Assembly (NCBI RefSeq): GCF_028583425.1
Contig: NC_072793.1
Location: forward strand, 172,399,681 to 172,463,680
Source: Eublepharis macularius
Taxonomy: Eukaryota > Chordata > Lepidosauria > Squamata > Eublepharidae
DNA: 64,000 bases
Direction: 5' to 3'
Positions 38,448 to 52,243 of this stretch are shown here, one piece after another. Under the pieces are notes generated by a model. The model did no database searches, was not told the origin of the DNA, and was given only the letters and a program-made list of their open reading frames with translations. The stretch's first letter is position 1; each line of letters begins with the position of its first letter. The position numbers and the translations under genes are program-made.

Positions 38448-41400
38448 CAGTGTAAGCTTTGCAGAACCACAGATATCTTTGTCAGATGCATCTGACAAAG
38501 AGACCTGTGGTTCTGCAACGCTGAAGGCAGTGAAAAGATTCTGAGTCCGAAAGGTGCTACTGGATCTTCACCGTCGCAACTATCTATACCCACCCCCCAA
38601 CTGCCAGCTTTCCAAACTGGAGAGCACAGCTGGTACTGACAGAGAGCTGGGATGTGGAGGGGGGGGAAGGATATTTCTACAATCGACTGGGCGAGCAGGG
38701 TGCATGGCAGGGCTCCGTCTCCAGCGGAGTGGACCCAGTCTGTATAGTGTTTTTCTGTGGTATCAAAAGAGTAAAGAGTCCAGTAGCACCTTAAAAACTA
38801 ACCAACTGTACTGTGGCATAAGCTTTGCAGAACCACAGGTCTCTTTGTCAGATGCATCTGACAAAGAGACCTGTGGTTCTCCAACGCTGAAGGCAGTGAA
38901 AAGATTCTGAGTCCGAAAGGTGCTACTGGATCTTCACCATCGCAACTATCTATACCCACCCCCCAACTGCCAGCTTTCCAAACTGGAGAGCACAGCTGGT
39001 ACTGACAGAGAGCTGGGATGTGGAGGGGGGGGAAGGATATTTCTACAATCGACTGGGCGAGCAGGGTGCATGGCAGGGCTCCGTCTCCAGCGCAGTGGAC
39101 CCAGCCTGTACAGTGTTTTTCTGTGGTATCAAAAGAGTAAAGAGTACAGTAGCACCTTAAAAACTAGCCAACTGTACTGTGGCATAAGCTTTGCAGAACC
39201 ACAGGTCTCTTTGTCAGATGCATCTGACAAAGAGACCTGTGGTTCTCCAACGCTGAAGGCAGTGAAAAGATTCTGAGTCCGAAAGGTGCTACTGGATCTT
39301 CACCATCGCAACTATCTATACCCACCCCCCAACTGCCAGCTTTCCAAACTGGAGAGCACAGCTGGTACTGACAGAGAGCTGGGATGTGGAGGGGGGGAAG
39401 GATATTTCTACAATCGACTGGGCGAGCAGGGTGCATGGCAGGGCTCCGTCTCCAGCGGAGTGGACCCAGTCTGTATAGTGTTTTTCTGTGGTATCAAAAG
39501 AGTAAAGAGTCCAGTAGCACCTTAAAAACTAACCAACTGTACTGTGGCATAAGCTTTGCAGAACCACAGGTCTCTTTGTCAGATGCATCTGACAAAGAGA
39601 CCTGTGGTTCTCCAACGCTGAAGGCAGTGAAAAGATTCTGAGTCCGAAAGGTGCTACTGGATCTTCACCATCGCAACTATCTATACCCACCCCCCAACTG
39701 CCAGCTTTCCAAACTGGAGAGCACAGCTGGTACTGACAGAGAGCTGGGATGTGGAGGGGGGGGGAAGGATATTTCTACAATCGACTGGGCGAGCAGGGTG
39801 CATGGCAGGGCTCCGTCTCCAGCGCAGTGGACCCAGCCTGTACAGTGTTTTTCTGTGGTATCAAAAGAGTAAAGAGTACAGTAGCACCTTAAAAACTAGC
39901 CAACTGTACTGTGGCATAAGCTTTGCAGAACCACAGGTCTCTTTGTCAGATGCATCTTACAAAGAGACCTGTGGTTCTCCAACGCTGAAGGCAGTGAAAA
40001 GATTCTGAGTCCGAAAGGTGCTACTGGATCTTCACCATCGCAACTATCTATACCCACCCCCCAACTGCCAGCTTTCCAAACTGGAGAGCACAGCTGGTAC
40101 TGACAGAGAGCTGGGATGTGGAGGGGGGGGGAAGGATATTTCTACAATCGACTGGGCGAGCAGGGTGCATGGCAGGGCTCCGTCTCCAGCGGAGTGGACC
40201 CAGCCTGTACAGTGTTTTTCTGTGGTATCAAAAGAGTAAAGAGTCCAGTAGCACCTTAAAAACTAGCCAACTGTACTGTGGCATAAGCTTTGCAGAACCA
40301 CAGGTCTCTTTGTCAGATGCATCTGACAAAGAGACCTGTGGTTCTCCAACGCTGAAGGCAGTGAAAAGATTCTGAGTCCGAAAGGTGCTACTGGATCTTC
40401 ACCATCGCAACTATCTATACCCACCCCCCAACTGCCAGCTTTCCAAACTGGAGAGCACAGCTGGTACTGACAGAGAGCTGGGATGTGGAGGGGGGGGAAG
40501 GATATTTCTACAATCGACTGGGCGAGCAGGGTGCATGGCAGGGCTCCGTCTCCAGCGGAGTGGACCCAGTCTGTATAGTGTTTTTCTGTGGTATCAAAAG
40601 AGTAAAGAGTCCAGTAGCACCTTAAAAACTAGCCAACTGTACTGTGGCATAAGCTTTGCAGAACCACAGGTCTCTTTGTCAGATGCATCTGACAAAGAGA
40701 CCTGTGGTTCTCCAACGCTGAAGGCAGTGAAAAGATTCTGAGTCCGAAAGGTGCTACTGGATCTTCACCATCGCAACTATCTATACCCACCCCCCAACTG
40801 CCAGCTTTCCAAACTGGAGAGCACAGCTGGTACTGACAGAGAGCTGGGATGTGGAGGGGGGGGGAAGGATATTTCTACAATCGACTGGGCGAGCAGGGTG
40901 CATGGCAGGGCTCCGTCTCCAGCGCAGTGGACCCAGCCTGTACAGTGCTTTTCTGTGGTATCAAAAGAGTAAAGAGTACAGTAGCACCTTAAAAACTAGC
41001 CAACTGTACTGTGGCATAAGCTTTGCAGAACCACAGGTCTCTTTGTCAGATGCATCTGACAAAGAGACCTGTGGTTCTCCAACGCTGAAGGCAGTGAAAA
41101 GATTCTGAGTCCGAAAGGTGCTACTGGATCTTCACCATCGCAACTATCTATACCCACCCCCCAACTGCCAGCTTTCCAAACTGGAGAGCACAGCTGGTAC
41201 TGACAGAGAGCTGGGATGTGGAGGGGGGGGGGAAGGATATTTCTACAATCGACTGGGCGAGCAGGGTGCATGGCAGGGCTCCGTCTCCAGCGCAGTGGAC
41301 CCAGCCTGTACAGTGTTTTTCTGTGGTATCAAAAGAGTAAAGAGTACAGTAGCACCTTAAAAACTAGCCAACTGTACTGTGGCATAAGCTTTGCAGAACC

Positions 41401-43690
41401 ACAGGTCTCTTTGTCAGATGCATCTGACAAAGAGACCTGTGGTTCTCCAACGCTGAAGGCAGTGAAAAGATTCTGAGTCCGAAAGGTGCTACTGGGTCTT
41501 CACCATCGCAACTATCTATACCCACCCCCCAACTGCCAGCTTTCCAAACTGGAGAGCACAGCTGGTACTGACAGAGAGCTGGGATGTGGAGGGGGGGGGA
41601 AGGATATTTCTACAATCGATTGGGCGAGCAGGGTGCATGGCAGGGCTCCGTCTCCAGCGGAGTGGACCCAGCCTGTACAGTGTTTTTCTGTGGTATCAAA
41701 AGAGTAAAGAGTCCAGTAGCACCTTAAAAACTAGCCAACTGTACTGTGGCATAAGCTTTGCAGAACCACAGGTCTCTTTGTCAGATGCATCTGACAAAGA
41801 GACCTGTGGTTCTCCAACGCTGAAGGCAGTGAAAAGATTCTGAGTCCGAAAGGTGCTACTGGATCTTCACCATCGCAACTATCTATACCCACCCCCCAAC
41901 TGCCAGCTTTCCAAACTGGAGAGCACAGCTGGTACTGACAGAGAGCTGGGATGTGGAGGGGGGGAAGGATATTTCTACAATCGACTGGGCGAGCAGGGTG
42001 TTGGCAGGGCTCCGTCTCCAGCGGAGTGGACCCAGCCTGTACAGTGTTTTTCTGTGGTATCAAAAGAGTAAAGAGTACAGTAGCACCTTAAAAACTAGCC
42101 AACTGTACTGTGGCATAAGCTTTGCAGAACCACAGGTCTCTTTGTCAGATGCATCTGACAAAGAGACCTGTGGTTCTCCAACGCTGAAGGCAGTGAAATG
42201 ATTCTGAGTCCGAAAGGTGCTACTGGGTCTTCACCATCGCAACTATCTATACCCACCCCCCAACTGCCAGCTTTCCAAACTGGAGAGCACAGCTGGTACT
42301 GACAGAGAGCTGGGATGTGGAGGGGGGGGGAAGGATATTTCTACAATCGACTGGGCGAGCAGGGTGCATGGCAGGGCTCCGTCTCCAGCGGAGTGGACCC
42401 AGCCTGTACAGTGTTTTTCTGTGGTATCAAAAGAGTAAAGAGTACAGTAGCACCTTAAAAACTAGCCAACTGTACTGTGGCATAAGCTTTGCAGAACCAC
42501 AGGTCTCTTTGTCAGATGCATCCGACAAAGAGACCTGTGGTTCTCCAACGCTGAAGGCAGTGAAAAGATTCTGAGTCCGAAAGGTGCTACTGGATCTTCA
42601 CCATCGCAACTATCTATACCCACCCCCCAACTGCCAGCTTTCCAAACTGGAGAGCACAGCTGGTACTGACAGAGAGCTGGGATGTGGAGGGGGGGGAAGG
42701 ATATTTCTACAATCGACTGGGCGAGCAGGGTGCATGGCAGGGCTCCGTCTCCAGCGCAGTGGACCCAGCCTGTACAGTGTTTTTCTGTGGTATCAAAAGA
42801 GTAAAGAGTACAGTAGCACCTTAAAAACTAGCCAACTGTACTGTGGCATAAGCTTTGCAGAACCACAGGTCTCTTTGTCAGATGCATCTGACAAAGAGAC
42901 CTGTGGTTCTCCAACGCTGAAGGCAGTGAAAAGATTCTGAGTCCGAAAGGTGCTACTGGATCTTCACCATCGCAACTATCTATACCCACCCCCCAACTGC
43001 CAGCTTTCCAAACTGGAGAGCACAGCTGGTACTGACAGAGAGCTGGGATGTGGAGGGGGGGGGGAAGGATATTTCTATAATCGACTGGGCGAGCAGGGTG
43101 CATGGCAGGGCTCCGTCTCCAGCGGAGTGGACCCAGCCTGTACAGTGTTTTTCTGTGGTATCAAAAGAGTAAAGAGTCCAGTAGCACCTTAAAAACTAGC
43201 CAACTGTACTGTGGCATAAGCTTTGCAGAACCACAGGTCTCTTTGTCAGATGCATCTGACAAAGAGACCTGTGGTTCTCCAACGCTGAAGGCAGTGAAAA
43301 GATTCTGAGTCTGAAAAGTGCTACTGGATCTTCACCATCGCAACTATCTATACCCACCCCCAACTGCCAGCTTTCCAAACTGGAGAGCACAGCTGGTACT
43401 GACAGAGAGCTGGGATGTGGAGGGGGGGGAAGAATATTTCTACAATCGACTGGGCGAGCAGGGTGCATGGCAGGGCTCCGTCTCCAGCGGAGTGGACCCA
43501 GCCTGTACAGTGTTTTTCTGTGGTATCAAAAGAGTAAAGAGTCCAGTAGCACCTTAAAAACTAGCCAACTGTACTGTGGCATAAGCTTTGCAGAACCACA
43601 GGTCTCTTTGTCAGATGCATCCGACAAAGAGACCTGTGGTTCTGCAACGCTGAAGGCAGTGAAAAGATTCTGAGTCCGAAAGGTGCTACT
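38448..43690 (-). repeat. Right array: 14 tandem copies of the 366-bp unit, inverted
   Basis: Boundaries at 38554, 38920, 39286, 39651, 40018, 40385, 40751, 41118, 41486, 41853, 42217, 42584, 42950 and 43318 give 14 full units of 364-368 bp. A partial unit at 38448-38553 has the same inner-edge form as 31989-32098. All units are of the CTGACAAAGAGACC subtype; the second subtype of the left array is absent. The unit palindrome is usually interrupted by a C/G mismatch (GGTTCTCCAACGC). Unit orientation is opposite to the left array. Confidence 0.95.
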
Positions 43691-43713
43691 GGGTCTTCAC
43701 CATCACAGCCATC

Positions 43714-43716
<3 letters not shown>

Positions 43717-43745
<29 letters not shown>
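43717..43745 (+). repeat. (AC)n microsatellite
   Basis: About 14 AC dinucleotides at the outer edge of the right array. Confidence 0.95.
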
Positions 43746-44370
43746 AGCTCTCCAAACCAGGCGCAAGCCAGGACTCCAGCTCCAGCTCCGCTTCCAGGCG
43801 GAGTGACAAGAGCGCTTGCTCGCTCGGGCCACCTACAGCAGACATGAAGGGCTCTGAGCAGAGCTGACAGCTCATTAATGGTCCTGCACGGGCTGTTTAC
43901 ACCCTCTCTCTATCTAGACTCCAGTGTATCATTTTTCTAAGGTTTTTAATAAACAAGACTGTATCATGTAGGCACCTGATAATCTGCAATCTACAGAGAG
44001 CGAGAGGGGTTTGGAGAGCTCTGTGCGAGGACCACCAAATGCTTTTTAAACTGCAATACTTGTAGTTGAGTCTAGCAGCTCCTTACAGAGCATGTATTTC
44101 CAATAGCACCGTAAAAAGGATTTAGGAACGACTGTGCACAGCAGCGCCACCTGGTGGTCAAAAGTTGAAAACATTTTCTGCAGAGAAAATTCAACAAAAA
44201 AGAATTGAGCATGCGCAAACCCGTGGTGATTCATGGGATACCTCTCACAGTATGGGAGGAACAAGGAAGAAACCCGTGCAAGGACAGACACGGGATCTAC
44301 AGCAATGTGATCACGGTAGGCAAGTGCACATGAAAGAAGGGGGGGAACACGTGCAAGTCATTTCACGTGT
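43746..44370. other. Outer part of the right arm
   Basis: 43841-43880 is a remnant of the P module (ACATGAAGGGCTCTGAGC). The rest is single-copy within the window up to the terminal repeat and holds the CTCF-like site at 44143-44157. CACGTG occurs three times within 40 bp next to the end (about 44349, 44366, 44376). Confidence 0.6.
44143..44157 (-). promoter_or_regulatory. CTCF consensus site, right arm
   Basis: On the minus strand it reads CCACCAGGTGGCGCT, a full match to CCASYAGRKGGCRSY. It lies about 250 bp inside the right end and faces the left-arm motif, so the pair is in convergent orientation. Occupancy cannot be judged from sequence. Confidence 0.65.
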
Positions 44371-44408
44371 CAAACACGTGAAATTTGTCACTTGTAGCGT
44401 CGCTCTCA
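44371..44408 (-). repeat. Right terminal inverted repeat of the giant element
   Basis: The complement begins TGAGAGCGACGCTACAAGTG and pairs with 17959-17996. It is rich in CACGTG words, which may be transposase or Myb-partner binding sites (inference). Confidence 0.6.
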
Positions 44409-46792
<2,384 letters not shown>

Positions 46793-48234
46793 TAAAGAGA
46801 AATGTGTTTATGAAGAGGTCCATGTTCAGGAGAGATGGAGGATAACTAGTGAGATTCACGCTAGCAAATCCCTGCTTCCTTCTCTGGCCTTTCTCTGCTT
46901 GTAATTCAGGCAGCACCCTGAGTATTCGAAGCTGGGTCCCTTAGAAATTAGTGAGACACTCCAGCCACTAGACCACACTACCATTGATAGCTCAGAGGAG
47001 TGGACAACTCCCCTTTGTTTTGTATAAAAGGGGATCCTTTCACCATCCCTGTGCTGCCTCCTGGCTTCTCATGAGTAAACTTTCCCTGTCATTAAAAACA
47101 GAAGAGGGATATTCCAGAGATAATCCTCAGCCCTGAACGTCCCCGTTCCCTCCGCTTTAGGCACTGCTTCTCCATGACCATCTTAAGACTTGTGACAAAT
47201 TTTCAAATGCCTGGCTTTGTTTTCTGCCACAAAAAGACAGACAGTCAGACCATCTCCCACCCTCCCGCTCCACTCAATGACCCCATAGGGGGCTGCACTC
47301 AGAATTGTTTCATAGCCTCTCTGCCTCCACACCCAATATGGGTTAACCCCCTAAATGCTCTTTAGTCATATTTTTCTCCTAAAATAATAAGTAATTTCAG
47401 TTCCTTCCTCTAGATCATCCTTTGCTGCTTCCTCCAGACTATGATCTCAATGTGCATAACGCTCAAGAACGCCTCCTAATTAAGTTTATCCTGGCCCAGG
47501 TTAACTCTAGGCTGCCCCAAACTCCAGTTTCCATTTATGTTAGAGATTGCCCACCCCTTCTCGCTCCATTTCCTAACCCATGCCTTCCCCATTTGTAATA
47601 TCATTTTCCTAGAGATGTTCCCACTAAAAATACTTCCGAACAGTAGGAATATTGAATGAGCAGCTCTGCCTAGGGTTGACACCCTCCAGGTGGGGCCTGG
47701 AGCTATCCCAGAATTACAACTGAATTTTGTACTCCAGAGGTTTGTTACCCTGGAGAAACGAGCCCCTTTGGAGTGCGGACTCCATGGCGTTGTGTCCTGC
47801 TGATCTCCCTCCCCCCTTCCGAACCCCACCCTCGCTGGGCTGCACTCCTCCAGGAATCTCCCTACTCGTACTTGACAAGTCTAGCTCCGCCTCCCAGCAG
47901 AAACTGCAGCCCTATTGGATGAAGGAACAGCATCAGAGACGATCCTTTCCAGCCACCTGCAGTCACAATTACATGTATAACAAATGCCAGGCCCCTTTTC
48001 TTCCCTGTGGGGACCCAAGTGGCTTGCATTGCTCTTTCCTCCACTTTATCCTTACAACAACCCTGTGAATTAGGCCAGGCTGGGAATGGAAACCAGCCAT
48101 TTTCAAAGGCAAACCTTTGAGATCCTACTCAGACTGTCTACCCACCAAACTTCAGTACGTCAGGGACACATTTAAGCCTCCTTTGTTTTTCAAAGAAGGT
48201 GCTATTTTCCACACTCCCTTTCTGGGCTGCCTTT

Positions 48235-48420
48235 CTTTCCTATGGAAAATCAAAGTGGCTCACATTGCTCTGTTCCCCTCCATTTCATCCATACAACAAC
48301 CTTGCGAGGTGGCTCTGGCTGACAGTCTGTGCCTGGCCCCAAACCATCAGAGCAGGGATTCCAACCCAGATCTCCTTGATCCCAGGCTGACATTCTAACC
48401 ACTACCCCACACAGGCTCCG
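48235..48420 (-). mobile_element. tRNA-derived SINE (squamate type), unit B copy
   Basis: Orthologous to 4995-5178, with the same A-box and B-box words (GGTTGGAATCCC) on the minus strand; inserted before the duplication. Confidence 0.75.
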
Positions 48421-48949
48421 AGAATTTAGAGAACGTGTTTATACCCCTTGACTTTTTCCATGGAGGGGATGTTTTCCACCCTCCCTGTCTCTGTTACTGG
48501 CACTTCCCTTGCCTCTTATAAGTAAACTTCTGCTTCTGTTGCAAATAGGAGAAGGCTGGTGTAGAGCTGATCTGTGCCCGATTGGTCTCGTTTCCTTTGT
48601 TTTTGGCACTGCAAGTCCCACCATCATCTTGACGCAGGTGGCCTATTTTGAGATGCCTATTGTTTTTTGATGAATTCTGCCTTCCCATTTCAACCATGGC
48701 TTCCAATGCAAAAAGCAGGATTGGGACACAGGCTCTCTGGGGAATGCATGGTTCAGGACATTCCAGTTCCTTTCCTGTTCAGCAAAGCTTCGGGGAGGGG
48801 GGGCATCTCATTTTCCTCTGTATCCACTCCCCACACTATTTCCACTTCCCTTCCTCCAGGCACCCCCCATAACTGCCCCTTTTCTTGCTTCCTTCTCTCC
48901 TTCCCACTCACCAACCAATATACCTTTTGAGTGCCCTCCCAATGTTCAG

Positions 48950-49165
48950 CTATATTTATAAGGTATTTAACTTCATTCGTGCTGCACCCTTCTCCCAAAT
49001 AGGAACCGAAAGCAGCTTACACATTTCTCCTCTCCTCCATTTTATTCTCTCATTATCCATGTGAGGTAGGTTCGCCTGGGTGAGTGTAAACCAGTGAGCT
49101 TCCCTGGTAGAACAGGGTCTTCCAGATCCTAGTTTAAAACTCTAACTACTTTACACTGGGCGAGT
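48950..49165 (-). mobile_element. tRNA-derived SINE, second unit B copy
   Basis: Orthologous to 5698-5925; body CTACCTCACATGGATAATG and AAATGGAGGAGAGGAG on the minus strand. Confidence 0.7.
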
Positions 49166-49820
49166 CATGCAACTCTTGTGGTCTCAGGTTACTCAGTTCT
49201 GCAGGCTCTGATGTCCTCCCTCAAAGACGAAACCACATTGCTGTAGTTCTGTCTGAAAGAACCCAAGGCGTGAAGGTGGCAATACTGTGTGGTTGCTTAG
49301 CAACAGCAACTGAGAACATTTTTTTCTTATAACCATAGGCACTACTACTATTATTTTGGGGTGTTTTAACCCCCCCCCATTTATTTTTTCTTTGTATTTC
49401 AGCTTTTCCTGCAAATTTGCATTTCTTTCAGGTATGTGGATAGACTGGTCTTGTCTGTCCACGGCTCCAGTCTCTGGATTTAACTCTACCCACATTTTTT
49501 TCCTTTCATGTAAAAAAAGCGATCAATAAAATTCAAGATTTTGTTAAACAAGGATTTCTTTTTCTAGCTTGTTTCTTTGTGCATCCTAGATCAATACAAA
49601 AACACATTAATTTTAAGAATAATTTTCTGCAGCAAACAATAAACTCCTCTTGTTATCTCTTTCTCCCTTTCCAAGACAGCTCAGCACATGGTTAGATAAT
49701 GCTGAAATTTTTCTAGGTCCTTGGCTCTCACTGTAGAAAATATTCTTCACTTCTGATGGTACCTGATAACTCTTATTTTGTTCTTTTTCATTCTAATTTA
49801 CTGCTCTCTCGCTTTTCCAG

Positions 49821-52243
49821 TTGCAGATAGAAGAGAGATGGCAAGTGAGATGGAACCAGGACGGGTGATTATAGAAAGAGAGGAAGATCTACATGTGGAA
49901 GAGAAATCTGGAGATCAGCAGGTACCAAAGAGACAATGCCGAGGGAAAATGGAAGCAAAGCAGAAGCAGAGGAAAGAATTGGTTGCCTCTCAGAGCAGGA
50001 AGATGCAGGAGGCCCCAATCCAAGATGAAAGGCTGACGAGAAAGAGAAGGCAGAAGAGACTTGACATAGAGGAAAGGTCCAGGTGCAAATACAATCTGAA
50101 AAAATATAAAAAATATGCAACCTGCCAGAAAGAATATAAAAGTTTTGAGCATGGACAGGGCTTTCACTGGAGTAGTGAACTAACTGTACATCAGAAGGCT
50201 CTCACAGGGGAGAAGCCATATAAATGTTTGGAGCGTAGAAAGAGCTTTTCTCAGAATGGCAGCCTAACTGTACATCAAAGAATTCACACAGGGGAGAAGC
50301 CATATAAATGCCTGGAGTGTGGAAAAAGCTTTTCTCGCAATCACTACCTTAATGAACATCAAAGGATTCACACAGGAGAGAAACCATATAAATGCTTGGA
50401 GTGTGGAAAGAGCTTTTCTCAGAATGGCAGCCTAACTTCGCATCAAAGAATTCACACAAGGGAGAAGCCATATAAATGCTTGGAGTGTGGAAAGAGTTTT
50501 TCTTGGAATGGCAGCCTAATTGTGCATCAAAGGATTCACACAGGGGAGAAGCCATTTAAATGCTTTGAGTGTGGAAAGAGCTTTTCTCGCAATGACAAGT
50601 TAACTGTGCATCAAAGGATTCACACAGGTGAGAAGCCATATAAATGCTTGGAATGTGGAAAGAGCTTCTTCGAGATTCGTATCCTAACTAATCATCAAAG
50701 GATTCATACAGGGGAGAAGCGGTATAACTGCTTGGATTGTGGAATGAGGTTTTCTCAAAATGGCCACCTAACTGTGCATCAAAGGATTCACACAGGTGAG
50801 AAGCCATATAAATGCTTCGAGTGTGGAAAGAGCTTTTCTCAGAATGGCAGCCTAACTGTACATCAAAGGATTCACACAGGTGAGAAGCCATATAAATGCT
50901 TGGAATGTGGGAAGAGCTTCTCTGAGTCTGGTGTCCTAACTGCGCATCAAAGGAGTCACACAGGGGAGAAGCCATATAAATGCTTGGAGTGTGGAAAGAG
51001 CTTTTCTCGGAGTAGCAACCTAACGGTACATCAAAGGATTCACACAGGCGAGAAGCCATATAAATGCTTGAAATGTGGAAAGAGCTTCTTTGAGACCGGT
51101 GCCCTAACTAGTCATCAAAGGATTCACACAGGCGAGAAGTCTTATAAATGCTTGGAATGTGGGAAGAGCTTCTCTGAGTCTGGTGCCCTAACTAAACATC
51201 AAAGGATTCATACAGGGGAGAAGCGGTATAAATGCTTGGAGTGTGGAAAGAGGTTTTCTCAAAATGGCCACCTAACTGTGCATCAAAGGATTCACACAGG
51301 AGAGAAGCCGTATAAATGCTTTGAGTGTGGAAAGAGCTTTTTTCAAAATGGCAGCCTAACTACACATCAAAGGATTCATACATGCGAGAAGCCATATAAA
51401 TGTTTGGAATGTGGGAAGAGCTTCTCTGAGTCTGGTGCCCTAACTAAACATCAAAGGATTCATACAGGGGAGAAGCGGTATAAATGCTTGGAGTGTGGAA
51501 AGAGGTTTTCTCAAAATAGCCACCTAACTGTGCATCAAAGGATTCACACAGGAGAGAAGCCATATAAATGCTTTGAGTGTGGAAAGAGCTTTTTTCACAA
51601 TGGCAGCCTAACTGCATATCAAAGGCTTCATACTGGGGAGAAGCCAAATAAATGCTTGGAGTGTGGAAAGAGCTTTTTTCAGAAGGGCAGCCTAACTGCA
51701 CATCAAAGGATTTACACAGGCGAGAAGCCATATAAATGCTTGGAATGTGGGAAGAGGTTCTTTGAGACTCGTCTCCTAACTAAACATCAAAGGCTTCATA
51801 CTGGGGAGAAGCCATATAAATGCTTGGAGTGTGGAAAGAGCTTTTTTCAGAAGGGCAGCCTAACTGCACATCAAAGGATTCACACAGGCGAGAAGCCATA
51901 TAAATGCTTGGAATGTGGGAAGAGCTTCTCTGACTCTGGTGTCCTAACTAAACATAAGAGGATTCATACTGGGGAGAAGCCATATAAATGCTTGGAGTGT
52001 GGAAAGAGCTTTTCTTGCAATGACCGCCTAACTGCGCATCAAAGGATTCACACAGGGGAGAAGCCATATAAATGCTTGGAGTGTGGAAAAAGCTTTTCTT
52101 GGAATAGCAGCCTAACTGCGCATCAAAGGAGTCACACAGGAGAGAAGCCATATAAATGCTTGGAGTGTGGAAAGAGCTTTTCTCGGAATGGCTACCTAAC
52201 TGCACATCAAAGGATTCACACAGGCGAGAAGCCATATGAATGA
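49821..52243 (+). CDS. C2H2 zinc-finger exon of gene B, 23 fingers
   Basis: Acceptor TTTTCCAG ends at 49820. After a basic, Lys/Arg/Glu-rich spacer and two decayed fingers come 23 C2H2 units of the form [14 protein letters not shown]2-H-x3-H joined by HTGEKP linkers, ending HTGEKPYE and TGA at 52241. Finger 16 has Tyr for the first zinc His (TAYQRLH) and finger 17 has Tyr for the second (HQRIYT); the others are intact. Internal duplications are visible: fingers 11-13 and 14-16 repeat one three-finger module, and 17-18 and 19-20 a two-finger one. The product is predicted to be a nuclear sequence-specific repressor acting through KRAB/TRIM28, often aimed at transposons. It is the intact member of this pair. 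Confidence 0.93.

Larger units (their letters stand above)
17959..44408 (-). mobile_element. Giant PIF/Harbinger-like transposon, about 26.4 kb, with array-bearing inverted arms
   Basis: The two ends match as inverted repeats: about 31 of the first 37 positions agree between the sequence from 17960 and the complement of the sequence ending at 44407 (shared core GCTACAAG.GAC.AA.TTCACG). A CTCF-like core lies about 250 bp inside each end. Arms of 14.6 kb (left) and 6.7 kb (right) hold opposite-orientation arrays of one 366-bp unit and the same flanking modules. The 5-kb centre holds an intact Harbinger transposase gene. No exact 3-bp target duplication is visible, and the usual Myb-like partner ORF of Harbinger elements was not found. 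The element lies in intron 1 of gene B, antisense to it. An alternative is a small Harbinger with satellite arrays that grew later around it. Confidence 0.65.

Noticed and set aside
20261..43684. Recurrent 73-118 residue open frames in every 366-bp unit (starting MLLGLHHRNYLYPPP or MEGGGRIFLQ)
   Set aside because: 366 is a multiple of three, so open frames repeat by chance. They shift whenever the C-tract changes length, there is no start or splice context, and the sequence is shared with non-coding dispersed copies.
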